Origin: Pseudomonas iranensis
GTDB taxonomy: Bacteria; Pseudomonadota; Gammaproteobacteria; Pseudomonadales; Pseudomonadaceae
Assembly: GCF_014268585.2 (NCBI RefSeq)
Contig: NZ_CP077092.1
Location: forward strand, 5,803,501 to 5,867,500
Direction of reading: 5' to 3'
DNA length: 64,000 bases
Shown here: positions 15,640-28,107 of the stretch, piece by piece
How the letters are laid out: every line of letters begins with the position of its first letter
How positions within the stretch are numbered: position 1 is the stretch's first letter
Made by a program: the position numbers and the translations under genes
The notes under the pieces: generated by a model
What the model was told of the DNA's origin: nothing
Seen by the model: the letters and a program-made list of their open reading frames with translations, nothing else
Database searches by the model: none

Positions 15640-15729
15640 TGTGGGAGCGAGCCTGCTCGCGAAAGCAATCTTGCAGTCGCTGATGCAGTGCCTGTCAGAC
15701 CGCTTTCGCGAGCAGGCTCGCTCCCACAG
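15640..15729. repeat. REPIN, family I
   Basis: Inverted REP arms GTGGGAGCGAGCCTGCTCGC and complement, with a loop of about 40 bases, between the MliC-like gene and fba. Confidence 0.9.
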
Positions 15730-15748
15730 TAGAACTGTGGTGTGTCAA

Positions 15749-16081
15749 TTACTGCGCCTTGCAACCACGGCCAATCAGGTCATTGGTGGCGACCCAGTAC
15801 ACCAGGCCTTCGTCACCCTTGACGTGAAACGCCAGCATGCCATCGCTGTACAGCGTGCCCGAGGCGCCCGGCTCTTCTTTCAGGCGATAGACCTGATCAC
15901 CGCCGCCGAGGCGAACGTCGACTTCCTTCTGGCCGGCATCGACGTAACGCCACAACACCTTGGCCTGACTGTCGCAGGTCCAGGTCGTCCAGTTGTCTGC
16001 CGGGGCCGACGACTGAAACAGGTTCAACTGCGCGCAACCACCCAACAATGCCAACGCCGCAACGGCGATCAAGCCTTTCAT
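15749..16081 (-). CDS. MliC-family lysozyme inhibitor lipoprotein
   Basis: A 110-residue lipoprotein with lipobox LLGGC (Cys15). The mature part resembles membrane-bound C-type lysozyme inhibitors: a first strand with WTCDSQAKVLWRYVD, a central VRLGGGDQVYRL, and the hallmark SGTLYSDGMLAFHVKGDEG. In that family the Ser/Tyr of the SGxxYxxG loop enters the lysozyme active site. It is expected to sit in the outer membrane or periplasm. A second, unrelated small lipoprotein gene lies upstream. Confidence 0.8.
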   Translation of the reverse strand: MKGLIAVAALALLGGCAQLNLFQSSAPADNWTTWTCDSQAKVLWRYVDAGQKEVDVRLGGGDQVYRLKEEPGASGTLYSDGMLAFHVKGDEGLVYWVATNDLIGRGCKAQ

Positions 16082-16138
16082 CCGTGTTCCTCGACTGACG
16101 ACGCATGCCGCCAGCCCTGAGTTAAAGAATCAGACCCG

Positions 16139-16360
16139 TCAAGGACAACCATGTTCCTTGGCCGGGGTTTGCGTCTCGTATTTGTCCAGGCCGTCCGGAC
16201 CCGAGCGTTTGTTCAGCACCGGGTTGGTTTCGGCCTGCCAGTCGGCCTGATAACAGCCCTTCTGCGGTTCGCTCGGTGCTGGCGTGGCGTCAGCCTTCGG
16301 GGTGCTCCCGCAGGCCGCCAGCGTACCGGTCAGCAACAACAGCGCTAACGACTTGACCAT
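16139..16360 (-). CDS. Small lipoprotein of unknown function
   Basis: A 73-residue predicted lipoprotein. MVKSLALLLLTGTLAACGST gives a signal peptide with lipobox (Cys17), followed by a Pro/Ala-rich linker and a short segment with two cysteines (KGCYQADWQ and the C-terminal HGCP) that could form a disulfide. It lies 34 bases downstream of pgk on the same strand, and may be cotranscribed with it. I do not recognise the family. The upstream in-frame extension overlaps pgk and is rejected. Confidence 0.7.
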   Translation of the reverse strand: MVKSLALLLLTGTLAACGSTPKADATPAPSEPQKGCYQADWQAETNPVLNKRSGPDGLDKYETQTPAKEHGCP

Positions 16361-16394
16361 GTGAACACTCCTTTGCCTGGCCAAACGGGCGGCC

Positions 16395-17558
16395 TCAGGC
16401 CTTGGCCCGGCTTTCCAGGACTTCAACGGCAGGCAGCACCTTGCCTTCGACGAATTCGAGGAACGCGCCACCACCGGTGGAAATGTAGGAGATTTGCTCA
16501 GCCACGCCATATTTATCGATCGCCGCCAGGGTGTCGCCACCGCCAGCAATGGAGAATGCCGAGCTTTCGGCAATGGCCTGGGCCAGCACTTTGGTGCCGT
16601 TGCCGAACTGATCGAACTCGAACACGCCGACCGGGCCGTTCCACAGAATGGTTTTCGACGACTTCAGCAGCTCGGCGAAGTTGGCCGCGGTTTGCGGGCC
16701 GATGTCGAGGATCATGTCGTCAGCGGCGACGTCAGCGATCAGCTTGACAGTCGCTTCAGCGCTTTCGGCAAATTCTTTGGCGACCACGACGTCAACCGGC
16801 AACGGCACGCTGACTTTCGCCGCGATTTCACGGGCGGTGTCGAGCAGGTCCGGTTCGTACAGCGATTTGCCTACCGGGTGACCGGCGGCAGCGAGGAAGG
16901 TGTTGGCGATGCCGCCGCCGACGATCAGTTGATCGCAGATCTGGCTCAGGCTGTTGAGCACGTCGAGTTTGGTCGAGACCTTGGAGCCGGCGACGATGGC
17001 CGCCATTGGCTTGGCCGGTGCGCCCAGGGCTTTGCCCAGTGCGTCCAGTTCAGCGGCCAGCAACGGGCCGGCAGCGGCAACTTTGGCGAACTTCGCTACA
17101 CCGTGGGTCGAACCTTCGGCGCGGTGAGCAGTACCGAAAGCATCCATCACGAACACGTCGCACAGGTCCGCGTATTGCTGGGCCAGGTCGTCGGCGTTCT
17201 TTTTCTCGCCCTTGTTGAAGCGCACGTTTTCGAACAGCACGATGTCGCCGGCCTTGACCTCGACACCGCCGAGGTAATCAGCCACCAGCGGCACTTCGCG
17301 CCCGAGCGCTTTGCTCAGGTAGTCGGCGACAGGTTTCAGGCTGTTTTCGGCGGAGAATTCGCCTTCGGTAGGACGGCCCAGGTGCGAGCAGACCATCACT
17401 GCCGCGCCTTTTTCCAGGGCCAGCTTGATGGTCGGCAGCGAAGCCAGGATGCGCGCGTCGCTGGTGACAACACCGTCCTTGACGGGGACGTTGAGGTCTT
17501 CGCGGATCAATACGCGCTTACCTTGCAGATCGAGGTCGGACATCTTCAACACGGTCAT
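16395..17558 (-). CDS. pgk: Phosphoglycerate kinase
   Basis: A 387-residue phosphoglycerate kinase, which transfers the phosphate of 1,3-bisphosphoglycerate to ADP. N-terminal substrate-binding [21 protein letters not shown], and the C-terminal nucleotide region with GPVGVFEFD and [13 protein letters not shown] are all present. The ATG at 17558 has AGGAAG eight bases upstream; the ATG at 17567 lacks good spacing. It follows epd by 12 bases, so the two form an operon. Confidence 0.97.
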   Translation of the reverse strand: MTVLKMSDLDLQGKRVLIREDLNVPVKDGVVTSDARILASLPTIKLALEKGAAVMVCSHLGRPTEGEFSAENSLKPVADYLSKALGREVPLVADYLGGVEVKAGDIVLFENVRFNKGEKKNADDLAQQYADLCDVFVMDAFGTAHRAEGSTHGVAKFAKVAAAGPLLAAELDALGKALGAPAKPMAAIVAGSKVSTKLDVLNSLSQICDQLIVGGGIANTFLAAAGHPVGKSLYEPDLLDTAREIAAKVSVPLPVDVVVAKEFAESAEATVKLIADVAADDMILDIGPQTAANFAELLKSSKTILWNGPVGVFEFDQFGNGTKVLAQAIAESSAFSIAGGGDTLAAIDKYGVAEQISYISTGGGAFLEFVEGKVLPAVEVLESRAKA

Positions 17559-17570
17559 GGGTCGCACTTC

Positions 17571-18623
17571 CTACGGTTTTTTTGAAGTTGCTGTTTGCAG
17601 ATAGTGGTCTGCAACGTCCAGCATTCGGTTGGCAAAACCCCACTCGTTGTCGAACCAGGCCAGGATGTTCACCAGTTTGGGGCCGGAAACACGGGTCTGA
17701 CTGGCATCGACGATGGCCGAATGTGGGTCATGGTTGAAATCACAGCTGGCGTGCGGCAACTCGGTGTAGGCCAAAAGGCCTTTGAGCGGGCCGCTGGTGG
17801 CGGCTTCGCGCAGGATCCGGTTGACCTCGTTGGCGTCAGTCGCGGTGGCGGTCTGCATCGTGATGTCGAGGCAGGACACGTTGACTGTCGGCACGCGCAC
17901 GGCTTTGGCCTGAATTCGCCCGGCAAGTTCCGGCAGCAGGCGCTCGATACCACGCGCCAGACCAGTGGACACCGGGATCACCGACTGGAACGCCGACCGC
18001 GTGCGACGCAGGTCTTCGTCGTGATAGGCGTCGATCACCGGTTGATCGTTCATCGCCGAGTGAATCGTGGTGATCGACACGTAATCCAGACCGATCGCCT
18101 GATCGAGCAGACGCAGCAGCGGCACGCCGCAGTTTGTCGTGCACGAGGCGTTGGACACCAGCAGCTCGTCGCCGGTCAGGCAGTCTTGGTTGACGCCGTA
18201 GACGATGGTGGCGTCGACATCCGCTTCGCTGGCCATCGGCTGCGAGAACAGCACACGCGGCGCGCCGGCATCGAGAAAACGCTGGCCATCGGCACGGGTG
18301 TGGTAAGCGCCGGAGCATTCCAGCACCAGATCGACGCCCAGCGACGCCCAATCGATGCCTTCAGGGGTGGCACTGCGCAAGACCTTCACGCAGTCGCCAT
18401 TGATATGCAGACAATCGCCTTCAACCCGCACTTCGCCGGGAAAACGGCCGTGGGTGGAGTCGAAGCGTGTCAGGTATTCGATGCTGGCCATGTCGGCCAG
18501 ATCGTTGATCGCGACAATTTCAAACCCGGCCTGCGCGCCGCGCTCGAACAACGCCCGCAAGACGCAACGACCAATGCGGCCGTAGCCGTTGAGTGCAACT
18601 TTGTAGGGACGCGGTTGAGGCAT
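17571..18623 (-). CDS. epd: Erythrose-4-phosphate dehydrogenase
   Basis: A 350-residue GapA-like NAD dehydrogenase. The Rossmann motif NGYGRIGR is at the N terminus and the catalytic cysteine is in SNASCTTNC. The context (tktA upstream, pgk and fba downstream) and the sequence STHGRFPGEV point to the Epd branch, which oxidises erythrose-4-phosphate to 4-phosphoerythronate for pyridoxal phosphate synthesis. A role as a second glyceraldehyde-3-phosphate dehydrogenase cannot be excluded from sequence alone. Length is as expected. Confidence 0.9.
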   Translation of the reverse strand: MPQPRPYKVALNGYGRIGRCVLRALFERGAQAGFEIVAINDLADMASIEYLTRFDSTHGRFPGEVRVEGDCLHINGDCVKVLRSATPEGIDWASLGVDLVLECSGAYHTRADGQRFLDAGAPRVLFSQPMASEADVDATIVYGVNQDCLTGDELLVSNASCTTNCGVPLLRLLDQAIGLDYVSITTIHSAMNDQPVIDAYHDEDLRRTRSAFQSVIPVSTGLARGIERLLPELAGRIQAKAVRVPTVNVSCLDITMQTATATDANEVNRILREAATSGPLKGLLAYTELPHASCDFNHDPHSAIVDASQTRVSGPKLVNILAWFDNEWGFANRMLDVADHYLQTATSKKP

Positions 18624-18677
18624 GGGGTTCTCGATTACCGTGGTGAATCATGCAGTGCGATGTTGCCTGAACCAATG

Positions 18678-18762
18678 CTTTCGCGAGCAGGCTCGCTCCC
18701 ACAGGGAAATGCATTCCAATGTGGGAGCGACGGTGCGACGACTCGACCTGCTCGCGAAGGCG
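18678..18762. repeat. REPIN, family I, with one variant arm
   Basis: The first arm (18678-18703) is canonical. In the second arm, 16 bases (CGGTGCGACGACTCGA) stand in place of the central G, between GTGGGAGCGA and CCTGCTCGCG. It lies between tktA and epd. Confidence 0.8.
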
Positions 18763-18789
18763 TCAGCCCGGACAACACAACTGTCAGAT

Positions 18790-20787
18790 TTAGTCTTCCA
18801 GCAGCTCTTCAGCCTGACCGAGGATGTTTTCCAAGGTAAAGCCGAACTCTTCGAACAATGCCGAAGCCGGCGCCGACTCACCGTAGGTGGTCATGCCGAT
18901 CACGCGACCTTCCAGACCCACGTACTTGAACCAGAAGTCGGCGTGGGCCGCTTCGATGGCGATACGTGCGCTGACCTGCAACGGCAGAACCGACTGCTTG
19001 TACTCCGCATCCTGAGCATCGAACGCGCTGGTGCACGGCATGGAGACCACGCGAACCTTGCGGCCCTGCTCGGTCAGTTTGTCGAAGGCTTGAACCGCCA
19101 GACCGACTTCCGAACCGGTGGCGATCAGGATCAGCTCAGGCTCGCCTGCGCAGTCCTTGAGCACATAACCACCACGGCTGATGTTGGCAATCTGGCCAGC
19201 ATCGCGTTCCTGGTGCTGCAGGTTCTGCCGCGAGAAGATCAGCGCCGATGGGCCGTCCTTGCGCTCCAAGGCGTTTTTCCAGGCCACTGCCGATTCCACG
19301 GCGTCGGCTGGACGCCAGGTGTCGAGGTTCGGCGTGCTGCGCAGGCTGGTCAATTGCTCGATCGGCTGGTGCGTCGGGCCGTCTTCGCCCAGACCGATGG
19401 AGTCGTGGGTGTAGACGTGGATCACGCGCTTCTTCATCAAAGCCGACATGCGTACGGCGTTGCGTGCGTATTCCATGAACATCAGGAAGGTCGCGCCGTA
19501 AGGCACCAGACCGCCGTGCAGGGCGACGCCGTTCATGATCGCGGTCATGCCGAACTCGCGCACGCCGTAGTACATGTAGTTGCCGCTGGCATCTTCAGCG
19601 CTGACGCCTTTGCAGCCTTTCCACAGGGTCAGGTTGGAACCGGCGAGGTCAGCCGAACCGCCGAGCATTTCCGGCAACAGCGGGCCGAAAGCGTTGAGGG
19701 TGTTCTGGCTGGCTTTGCGGCTGGCGATGGTTTCGCCCTTGGCCGCGACTTCGGCGATGTAGGCCGAGGCTTTTTCCGAGAAGTCGGCCGGCAGCTCGCC
19801 GCTCAGACGACGGATCAGCTCGTTGGCTTCAGTCGGGAATGCAGCGGAGTAAGCGGCGAAACGCTGATCCCACTCGGCTTCAACCGCGCGACCAGCTTCT
19901 TTGGCATCCCACTCGGCATAGATCTCGGCCGGGATTTCGAACGGGCCGTGGTTCCAGTTCAGCGCCTGACGGGTCAGGGCGATTTCCGCGTCACCCAGTG
20001 GGGCGCCATGGCAATCTTCCTTGCCCTGCTTGTTCGGCGAACCGAAACCGATGGTGGTCTTGCAGCAGATCAGCGTCGGTTGAGCGCTCTTGCGTGCGGT
20101 TTCGATGGCGGTCTTGATCTCTTCCGGATCGTGGCCGTCGACGTTGCGGATCACCTGCCAGTTGTAGGCTTCGAAACGCTTCGGCGTGTCATCGGTGAAC
20201 CAGCCTTCGACTTCACCGTCGATGGAAATGCCGTTGTCATCGTAGAAGGCAATCAGCTTGCCCAGGCCCAGCGTGCCGGCCAGGGAGGCGACTTCGTGGG
20301 AAATGCCTTCCATCATGCAGCCATCACCGAGGAACACGTAGGTGTGGTGGTCAACGATGTTGTGGCCGGGACGGTTGAACTGCGCGCCCATGACTTTTTC
20401 CGCCAAGGCGAAACCGACGGCGTTGGCCAGACCCTGACCCAGCGGGCCGGTGGTGGTTTCGACGCCCGGGGTGTAACCGAATTCCGGGTGGCCTGGAGTG
20501 CGGCTGTGCAGTTGACGAAACTGCTTGAGGTCGTCGATCGACAGGTCGTAGCCGGTCAGGTGCAGCAGCGAGTAGATCAACATCGAGCCGTGGCCGTTGG
20601 ACAGCACGAAGCGGTCACGGTCGGCGAACGACGGGTTGCTCGGGTTGTGCTTGAGGTAGTCGCGCCACAGCACTTCGGCAATATCTGCCATACCCATAGG
20701 GGCACCGGGATGGCCGCTGTTGGCTTTTTGCACGGCATCCATGCTGAGGGCACGAATGGCGTTGGCACGCTCACGACGGCTAGGCAT
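18790..20787 (-). CDS. tktA: Transketolase
   Basis: A 665-residue transketolase that moves two-carbon units in the pentose phosphate pathway with thiamine diphosphate. Motifs: [20 protein letters not shown] (sugar-phosphate and cofactor His residues), the ThDP/metal-binding [10 protein letters not shown], and [18 protein letters not shown] in the pyrimidine domain. The start at 20787 has CAGGAGATC upstream; a longer frame to 20850 has none. It is divergent from the sahR-like gene, sharing a 259-bp control region with a perfect 24-bp dyad. Confidence 0.97.
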   Translation of the reverse strand: MPSRRERANAIRALSMDAVQKANSGHPGAPMGMADIAEVLWRDYLKHNPSNPSFADRDRFVLSNGHGSMLIYSLLHLTGYDLSIDDLKQFRQLHSRTPGHPEFGYTPGVETTTGPLGQGLANAVGFALAEKVMGAQFNRPGHNIVDHHTYVFLGDGCMMEGISHEVASLAGTLGLGKLIAFYDDNGISIDGEVEGWFTDDTPKRFEAYNWQVIRNVDGHDPEEIKTAIETARKSAQPTLICCKTTIGFGSPNKQGKEDCHGAPLGDAEIALTRQALNWNHGPFEIPAEIYAEWDAKEAGRAVEAEWDQRFAAYSAAFPTEANELIRRLSGELPADFSEKASAYIAEVAAKGETIASRKASQNTLNAFGPLLPEMLGGSADLAGSNLTLWKGCKGVSAEDASGNYMYYGVREFGMTAIMNGVALHGGLVPYGATFLMFMEYARNAVRMSALMKKRVIHVYTHDSIGLGEDGPTHQPIEQLTSLRSTPNLDTWRPADAVESAVAWKNALERKDGPSALIFSRQNLQHQERDAGQIANISRGGYVLKDCAGEPELILIATGSEVGLAVQAFDKLTEQGRKVRVVSMPCTSAFDAQDAEYKQSVLPLQVSARIAIEAAHADFWFKYVGLEGRVIGMTTYGESAPASALFEEFGFTLENILGQAEELLED

Positions 20788-20981
20788 CGCTGATCTCCTG
20801 GGTGTGAATAGACTGAAACGGAAAAAAGGAGGGCATTTTCCCTCACCCATGCGCCTCGGGGCAATGACAGATAGTCATCGGCAGGCGTTTTTCCAATCGA
20901 TAGCACAGGTTTCGCTTGGTGAAACCTTTCCGCTATTCGTTTGTAGAGACTGCCGTCCGCCGAGAAGTGCCATTTATCGAG

Positions 20982-21005
20982 CAATATCAAAACTTTTTGA
21001 TATTG
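20982..21005. promoter_or_regulatory. Perfect 24-bp dyad, likely SahR-type operator
   Basis: CAATATCAAAA and TTTTGATATTG flank a 2-base centre. The dyad lies 41 bases before the ArsR/methyltransferase regulator gene and about 195 bases before tktA. Such AT-rich dyads are typical ArsR-family operators, so autoregulation of the regulator and metK is likely. Confidence 0.65.
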
Positions 21006-21046
21006 GCCTTGCGGTGCCTTGCCCCCGTCTCTAGACTGCCAGCCCT

Positions 21047-22042
21047 ATGAACTTACGCGTGCCTTCCATTCGCCATGACGATTGCGACGAGCTGGCGGCC
21101 TTGTGCAAGGCCGGCGGCGATCCGCTGCGGCTGAATGTCTTGCGCGCGCTGGCCAACGATTCGTTTGGCGTGCTGGAGCTGGCGCAGATTTTCGGCATCG
21201 GCCAATCGGGCATGAGCCACCACCTCAAGGTGCTGGCGCAAGCCGATCTGGTGGCGACACGCCGTGAGGGCAACGCGATTTTTTATCGTCGCGCCCTTCC
21301 CCACAGCGGATTGCTCGGCGGCAAGTTGCACGCGGCATTGCTGGAAGAAGTCGACGATCTGGATCTGCCTGATGAAGTGCAAGCACGCATCGAGCAGGTT
21401 CACGGCCAGCGTGCCGCCGCCAGCCGGGACTTTTTCGCCCGGGTCGCGGAAAAATTCCGTGCCCAGCAGGATTTGATCGCAGGCCTGCCGCAGTACCGTG
21501 ACAGCGTGCTGGCCCTGCTCGACAAACTGAACTTCGATGGTGGAGCCACGGCCATTGAAGTCGGCCCCGGCGATGGTGCTTTTCTGCCGGAACTGGCCCG
21601 TCGCTTCGGCACCGTAACCGCGCTGGACAACAGCCCGGCGATGCTCGAACTGGCGCGTCAGGTGTGTGAACGTGAACAGCTGGCTAACATCAGCCTGCAA
21701 TTGGCCGATGCATTGAACGGCACAAGCCTTCAAGCCGATTGCGTAGTGTTGAACATGGTCCTGCACCATTTCGCCGCTCCGGCCGATGCGCTCAGGCACA
21801 TGGCCGATCTGCTGCAACCGGGCGGTAGCCTGCTCGTGACAGAGTTATGTAGCCACAACCAGAGTTGGGCCAGGGAGGCCTGCGGTGATCTCTGGTTGGG
21901 GTTTGAACAGGACGATCTGGCCCGTTGGGCCACCGCTGCGGGACTCGTTCCCGGGGAAAGCCTCTATGTAGGCTTACGTAATGGTTTCCAGATCCAGGTT
22001 CGCCACTTTCAGCGACCGGCTGGCGACACTCACCATCGGTAA
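21047..22042 (+). CDS. SahR-like ArsR regulator with SAM-methyltransferase domain
   Basis: A 331-residue fusion. Residues about 10-90 are an ArsR winged helix (GDPLRLNVLRALANDSFGVL, then SGMSHHLKVLAQADLVATRR); residues about 145-300 are a class I methyltransferase-like domain with the SAM-binding IEVGPGDGAF and a motif IV-like VLNMVLHHF. This architecture and the position before metK match SahR, a regulator of the SAM cycle thought to sense S-adenosylhomocysteine. No methyltransferase activity need be assumed. It lies 18 bases before metK and so is probably cotranscribed. An operator candidate is at 20982-21005. Confidence 0.8.
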   Translation: MNLRVPSIRHDDCDELAALCKAGGDPLRLNVLRALANDSFGVLELAQIFGIGQSGMSHHLKVLAQADLVATRREGNAIFYRRALPHSGLLGGKLHAALLEEVDDLDLPDEVQARIEQVHGQRAAASRDFFARVAEKFRAQQDLIAGLPQYRDSVLALLDKLNFDGGATAIEVGPGDGAFLPELARRFGTVTALDNSPAMLELARQVCEREQLANISLQLADALNGTSLQADCVVLNMVLHHFAAPADALRHMADLLQPGGSLLVTELCSHNQSWAREACGDLWLGFEQDDLARWATAAGLVPGESLYVGLRNGFQIQVRHFQRPAGDTHHR

Positions 22043-22060
22043 ATTCAGGAAAACATCGAG

Positions 22061-23251
<1,191 letters not shown>

Positions 23252-23266
23252 CCCCCTGGCTGCATG

Positions 23267-23303
23267 AAAGCCCCGTACGGTTTGCGCCGTGCGGGGCTTT
23301 TTC
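23267..23303 (+). terminator. Terminator of metK
   Basis: AAAGCCCCGTACGG pairs with CCGTGCGGGGCTTT around TTTGCG, followed by TTT; 16 bases after the metK stop. Confidence 0.85.
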
Positions 23304-23331
23304 ATGCCTGACAGATTTTTTGAGATCCCTG

Positions 23332-25149
<1,818 letters not shown>

Positions 25150-25246
25150 ACCTGCAATCCCCGCCCGGCGGGAACCCAACGGCCGGCCAGACGCTCCAAC
25201 AGCGCAGTGCCCTCCCACCCCGATTGCCTTTGCACATGGAGCTTTT

Positions 25247-25642
25247 ATGAAATTTCTCGCACCGCTCGCCCTGCTTACTCTTTGCGGCGTCATGGCCGCC
25301 CCGGTCATGGCCGAAGAAGACGGCCCGGGCCTGACCGGTTGCGCTGCCAAGAAGCAGGGCATCATCAATCAGATCGAACAGGCCAAGTCGCGCGGCAACA
25401 TGGAGCAGCAGGCAGGCCTGGAAACCGCACTGCGTGAAGTGAACGAACATTGCACCGACGCCGGGCTGAAAAAAGAACGTGAGAACAAAGTGCTTGAGGC
25501 CAAGCATGAGGTGAGCCAGCGTCAGGCGGACCTCGACAAGGCCATGAAGAAGGGCGATCCGGAGAAGATCAACAAGCGCAAGGAAAAACTCGCCGAGTCG
25601 CGCAAGGAACTGCAGGAAGCGCTGGACGAGATCGACAAGTAA
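25247..25642 (+). CDS. DUF1090 (YqjC-like) periplasmic protein
   Basis: A 131-residue exported protein. A signal peptide (MKFLAPLALLTLCGVMAAPV, cleavage after VMA) is followed by the DUF1090 pattern: GCAAKKQGIINQIEQAK, a second cysteine in EHC, and a long charged coiled coil (KKERENKVLEAKHEVSQRQA onward) rich in Lys and Glu. The two cysteines probably form a disulfide. Function unknown. It is followed by a family II REPIN. Confidence 0.85.
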   Translation: MKFLAPLALLTLCGVMAAPVMAEEDGPGLTGCAAKKQGIINQIEQAKSRGNMEQQAGLETALREVNEHCTDAGLKKERENKVLEAKHEVSQRQADLDKAMKKGDPEKINKRKEKLAESRKELQEALDEIDK

Positions 25643-25652
25643 CCAAAGCCCT

Positions 25653-25786
25653 GTGTAGAGGGGATTTATCCCCGTCCGGCGGCGAAGCCGTCGCACATTC
25701 GGCTGGTCGGGTCCGACTGAAAAAACTCGGTTATATGGTTTTGGGGCTGCTTCGCAGCCCATCGGGGATAAATCCCCTCGCCACAA
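25653..25786. repeat. REPIN, family II
   Basis: Outer arms contain GGGGATTTATCCCC and its complement GGGGATAAATCCCC, with an inner palindrome GGGCTGCTTCGCAGCCC. The same family occurs at 29590-29723. Confidence 0.85.
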
Positions 25787-25807
25787 GGCACTCAGCAGCT
25801 GCAGGAA

Positions 25808-26257
25808 TCAATGATCGCGAAACTCTTTATGGCAAGCACTGCAGGCATCTTCAACTTTCTGCACTGCCGGCCCAAGATTGCTGGCCTTGTACGGCTGAAC
25901 CTGACTGGCGACCACCAATTCACCGGTAGCCGCTTCGAGGGCGCGGGCCAGCTCCTGAAAACGCGCCTGTTTCTGCCAGACATCATCTTTGGCGCTGGTG
26001 TGATCTTCTTCGCGAACCTGCGGGAAATGCTTCCACGGCTCATGGGCCAACGCATCAAGTCTGACTGCGCCCTCGGCAAATTTCGGCCCGTCGAAGGCAA
26101 TGCGCCCGCGCAACATGCCGCCGAGGTCTTCGCTGGTCTTGAGCATCTGCTTGAAGATCGCCTTGCGTTGACCCAGCGGCGAATTCGGGTCGACACCGCC
26201 GCAGGCGGACAAGGTCAGACAGGCCAGCAATACAACAGCAATTGGTTTCAGAGTCAT
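25808..26257 (-). CDS. Cytochrome c'-like lipoprotein
   Basis: A 149-residue c-type cytochrome. A signal peptide with lipobox LSACG (Cys19) suggests a membrane-anchored periplasmic protein. The single haem-binding motif CSACH is at the extreme C terminus (residues about 140-144), in KVEDACSACHKEFRDH, as in the four-helix cytochrome c' family. The body is helical (LGQRKAIFKQMLKTSEDLGG). The role in electron transfer or gas binding cannot be decided. It is divergent from mltA. Confidence 0.88.
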   Translation of the reverse strand: MTLKPIAVVLLACLTLSACGGVDPNSPLGQRKAIFKQMLKTSEDLGGMLRGRIAFDGPKFAEGAVRLDALAHEPWKHFPQVREEDHTSAKDDVWQKQARFQELARALEAATGELVVASQVQPYKASNLGPAVQKVEDACSACHKEFRDH

Positions 26258-26385
26258 GATGGCTTCAGGTCGCGGAAATCGGCGGCCAGTATCCTCGGCT
26301 CACCGCCAAACACCAATAGCCCTATTAAAAATACGGGTTGGTCGAGCGCATGGAGCACTCGGCCAACCGGCACAGGAATCACTCC

Positions 26386-27570
26386 ATGAACAGCCGCTTC
26401 ACGGCCTGGCGTCACCCGCTTATCGTCACCCTTCCACTGCTCGCCATCCTCGCCGGTTGCACAGGCGGCGACAGCGCCAAACCAAAAACCCATGCGCTGG
26501 CCACTTATTCGAGCGCGACCTGGGAAGCGTTGCCTGCGGTCTCCGACAGCGATCTGGTCGCCGGTTTCGGCTCGTGGCGCAGCGCCTGCACACGACTCAA
26601 AGCCGACACAGTCTGGGGGCCGACCTGCGCTGCGGCGGTGAATGTGCCGCAAAGCGCCGCCGAGATTCGTGCATTCCTCAAGCAGAATCTCGACGTCTAC
26701 GGCCTGCGCGCCGAGAACGACAACCCCAACGGTCTGATCACTGGCTACTACGAACCGGTGTACCCCGGCAGCCTGACGCCGACCGCGACAGCAAACGTGC
26801 CGGTGTATGGCGTGCCGGAAGACATGATCATCGTCTCGCTCGACAGCATCTACCCGGAATTGAAAGGCAAGCGCCTGCGCGGCCGCCTCGAAGGCCGCGT
26901 GCTCAAGCCTTACGACGACGCGGCGACCATCGAATCCAAAGGCGTGAAAGCGCCAGTGGTCGCCTATCTGACTGATCCGATGAATCTGCAATTTCTACAG
27001 ATCCAGGGCTCGGGCCGGATTCAGACCGAGGACGGCAAACAGTTGCGCATCGCCTACGCCGATCAGAACGGCCACCCTTACCGACCGATCGGTCGCTGGC
27101 TGGTCGAGCAAGGCGAGCTGAAGAAAGAAGACGTGACCATGAGTGCGATCAGCAACTGGGCCAAGGCCAACCCGACGCGCATCCCGGAACTGCTCGCCAG
27201 CAACCCGAGCTACGTGTTCTTCACCCGCAACCCGGACAGCAACGAAGGCCCGCGCGGCTCGCTGAACGTGCCGTTGACCGCCGGCTACAGCGCGGCGGTG
27301 GATCGCAAGGTCATTCCGTTGGGCAGTCTGTTATGGCTGTCGACCACCAAGCCGGATGGCACCCCACTGGTGCGCCCGGTCGCGGCGCAGGATACCGGCG
27401 GCGCGATTGCCGGTGAGGTGCGCGCGGATCTGTTCTGGGGCACGGGTGATGCGGCCGGGCAACTGGCCGGGGACATGAAGCAGCAGGGGCAGATCTGGAT
27501 GCTCTGGCCCAAAGGGGCGGCGTTGCCGCAAGTGCCGCAGGTGGCGGATACACCGAAGCAAAAGTCTTAG
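26386..27570 (+). CDS. mltA: Membrane-bound lytic murein transglycosylase A
   Basis: A 394-residue lipoprotein (lipobox LAGC, Cys24) that cleaves peptidoglycan to give 1,6-anhydro-muropeptides. MltA and 3D domains are visible: GLITGYYEPVYPGS, FLQIQGSGRIQ, and the C-terminal VAAQDTGGAIAG with the catalytic aspartate at about residue 336. The ATG at 26386 begins the signal peptide; the upstream in-frame codons back to 26338 encode no export signal. A family I REPIN follows the stop. Confidence 0.96.
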   Translation: MNSRFTAWRHPLIVTLPLLAILAGCTGGDSAKPKTHALATYSSATWEALPAVSDSDLVAGFGSWRSACTRLKADTVWGPTCAAAVNVPQSAAEIRAFLKQNLDVYGLRAENDNPNGLITGYYEPVYPGSLTPTATANVPVYGVPEDMIIVSLDSIYPELKGKRLRGRLEGRVLKPYDDAATIESKGVKAPVVAYLTDPMNLQFLQIQGSGRIQTEDGKQLRIAYADQNGHPYRPIGRWLVEQGELKKEDVTMSAISNWAKANPTRIPELLASNPSYVFFTRNPDSNEGPRGSLNVPLTAGYSAAVDRKVIPLGSLLWLSTTKPDGTPLVRPVAAQDTGGAIAGEVRADLFWGTGDAAGQLAGDMKQQGQIWMLWPKGAALPQVPQVADTPKQKS

Positions 27571-27593
27571 GTTCTTCGTCGTCTGACCCATCG

Positions 27594-27662
27594 CTTTCGC
27601 GAGCAGGCTCGCTCCCACATCTGGAATGCATTTCCATGTGGGAGCGAGCCTGCTCGCGAAGA
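27594..27662. repeat. REPIN, family I
   Basis: Two inverted REP arms with a short spacer between the mltA and MAPEG genes. Confidence 0.9.
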
Positions 27663-27684
27663 GGCCGGCAGCAACAGCCGATAA

Positions 27685-28068
27685 TCAGATCGACACAAAG
27701 AAAAACGAAGCAATCAGCCCCATCCCGATAAACCACACCACCGAACGCAGTGCAGCCCAGTCAGCCAGGTAGCAAATGATGTACAGCAGGCGACTGGTGA
27801 TAAACAGCACGGCCAGCACATTGACCGTCACCAGCTGCGCAGTACCGACCAGATGCGCAACGATCACCGCAGCGGCAAACGCAGGCGTTACTTCAAAGCT
27901 GTTCAGTTGCGCGGCGTGGGCGCGACGGGCGACGCCATCGACGCTGTCGAGAAAATCCCGTGGATCGTAATTGTCCTTCAAGCGGAAACCGCCGGTGGCC
28001 TTCGCCACGATCGTGCACACGTACGGCAGGAAAATCGCGATCAACACACACCACAGAGCCACTGTCAT
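27685..28068 (-). CDS. MAPEG family membrane protein
   Basis: A 127-residue integral membrane protein of the MAPEG superfamily (eicosanoid and glutathione metabolism type; bacterial members mostly of unknown substrate). Four hydrophobic segments are visible: LWCVLIAIFLPYVCTIVA, FAAAVIVAHLVGT, VNVLAVLFITSRLLYIICYL and VVWFIGMGLIASFFFVSI. Typical MAPEG residues include RAHAAQLNSFE after the first helix and SRLLYIICYLAD. Length matches the family. Confidence 0.88.
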   Translation of the reverse strand: MTVALWCVLIAIFLPYVCTIVAKATGGFRLKDNYDPRDFLDSVDGVARRAHAAQLNSFEVTPAFAAAVIVAHLVGTAQLVTVNVLAVLFITSRLLYIICYLADWAALRSVVWFIGMGLIASFFFVSI

Positions 28069-28107
28069 AACGTCGTCCTTTTTTCGATTGGAGAAATTGG
28101 CGAGCGG

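Noticed and set aside
18622..20793. 723-residue open frame opposite tktA
   Set aside because: Antisense shadow of transketolase with His/Val/Gly-rich composition and no recognisable domain.
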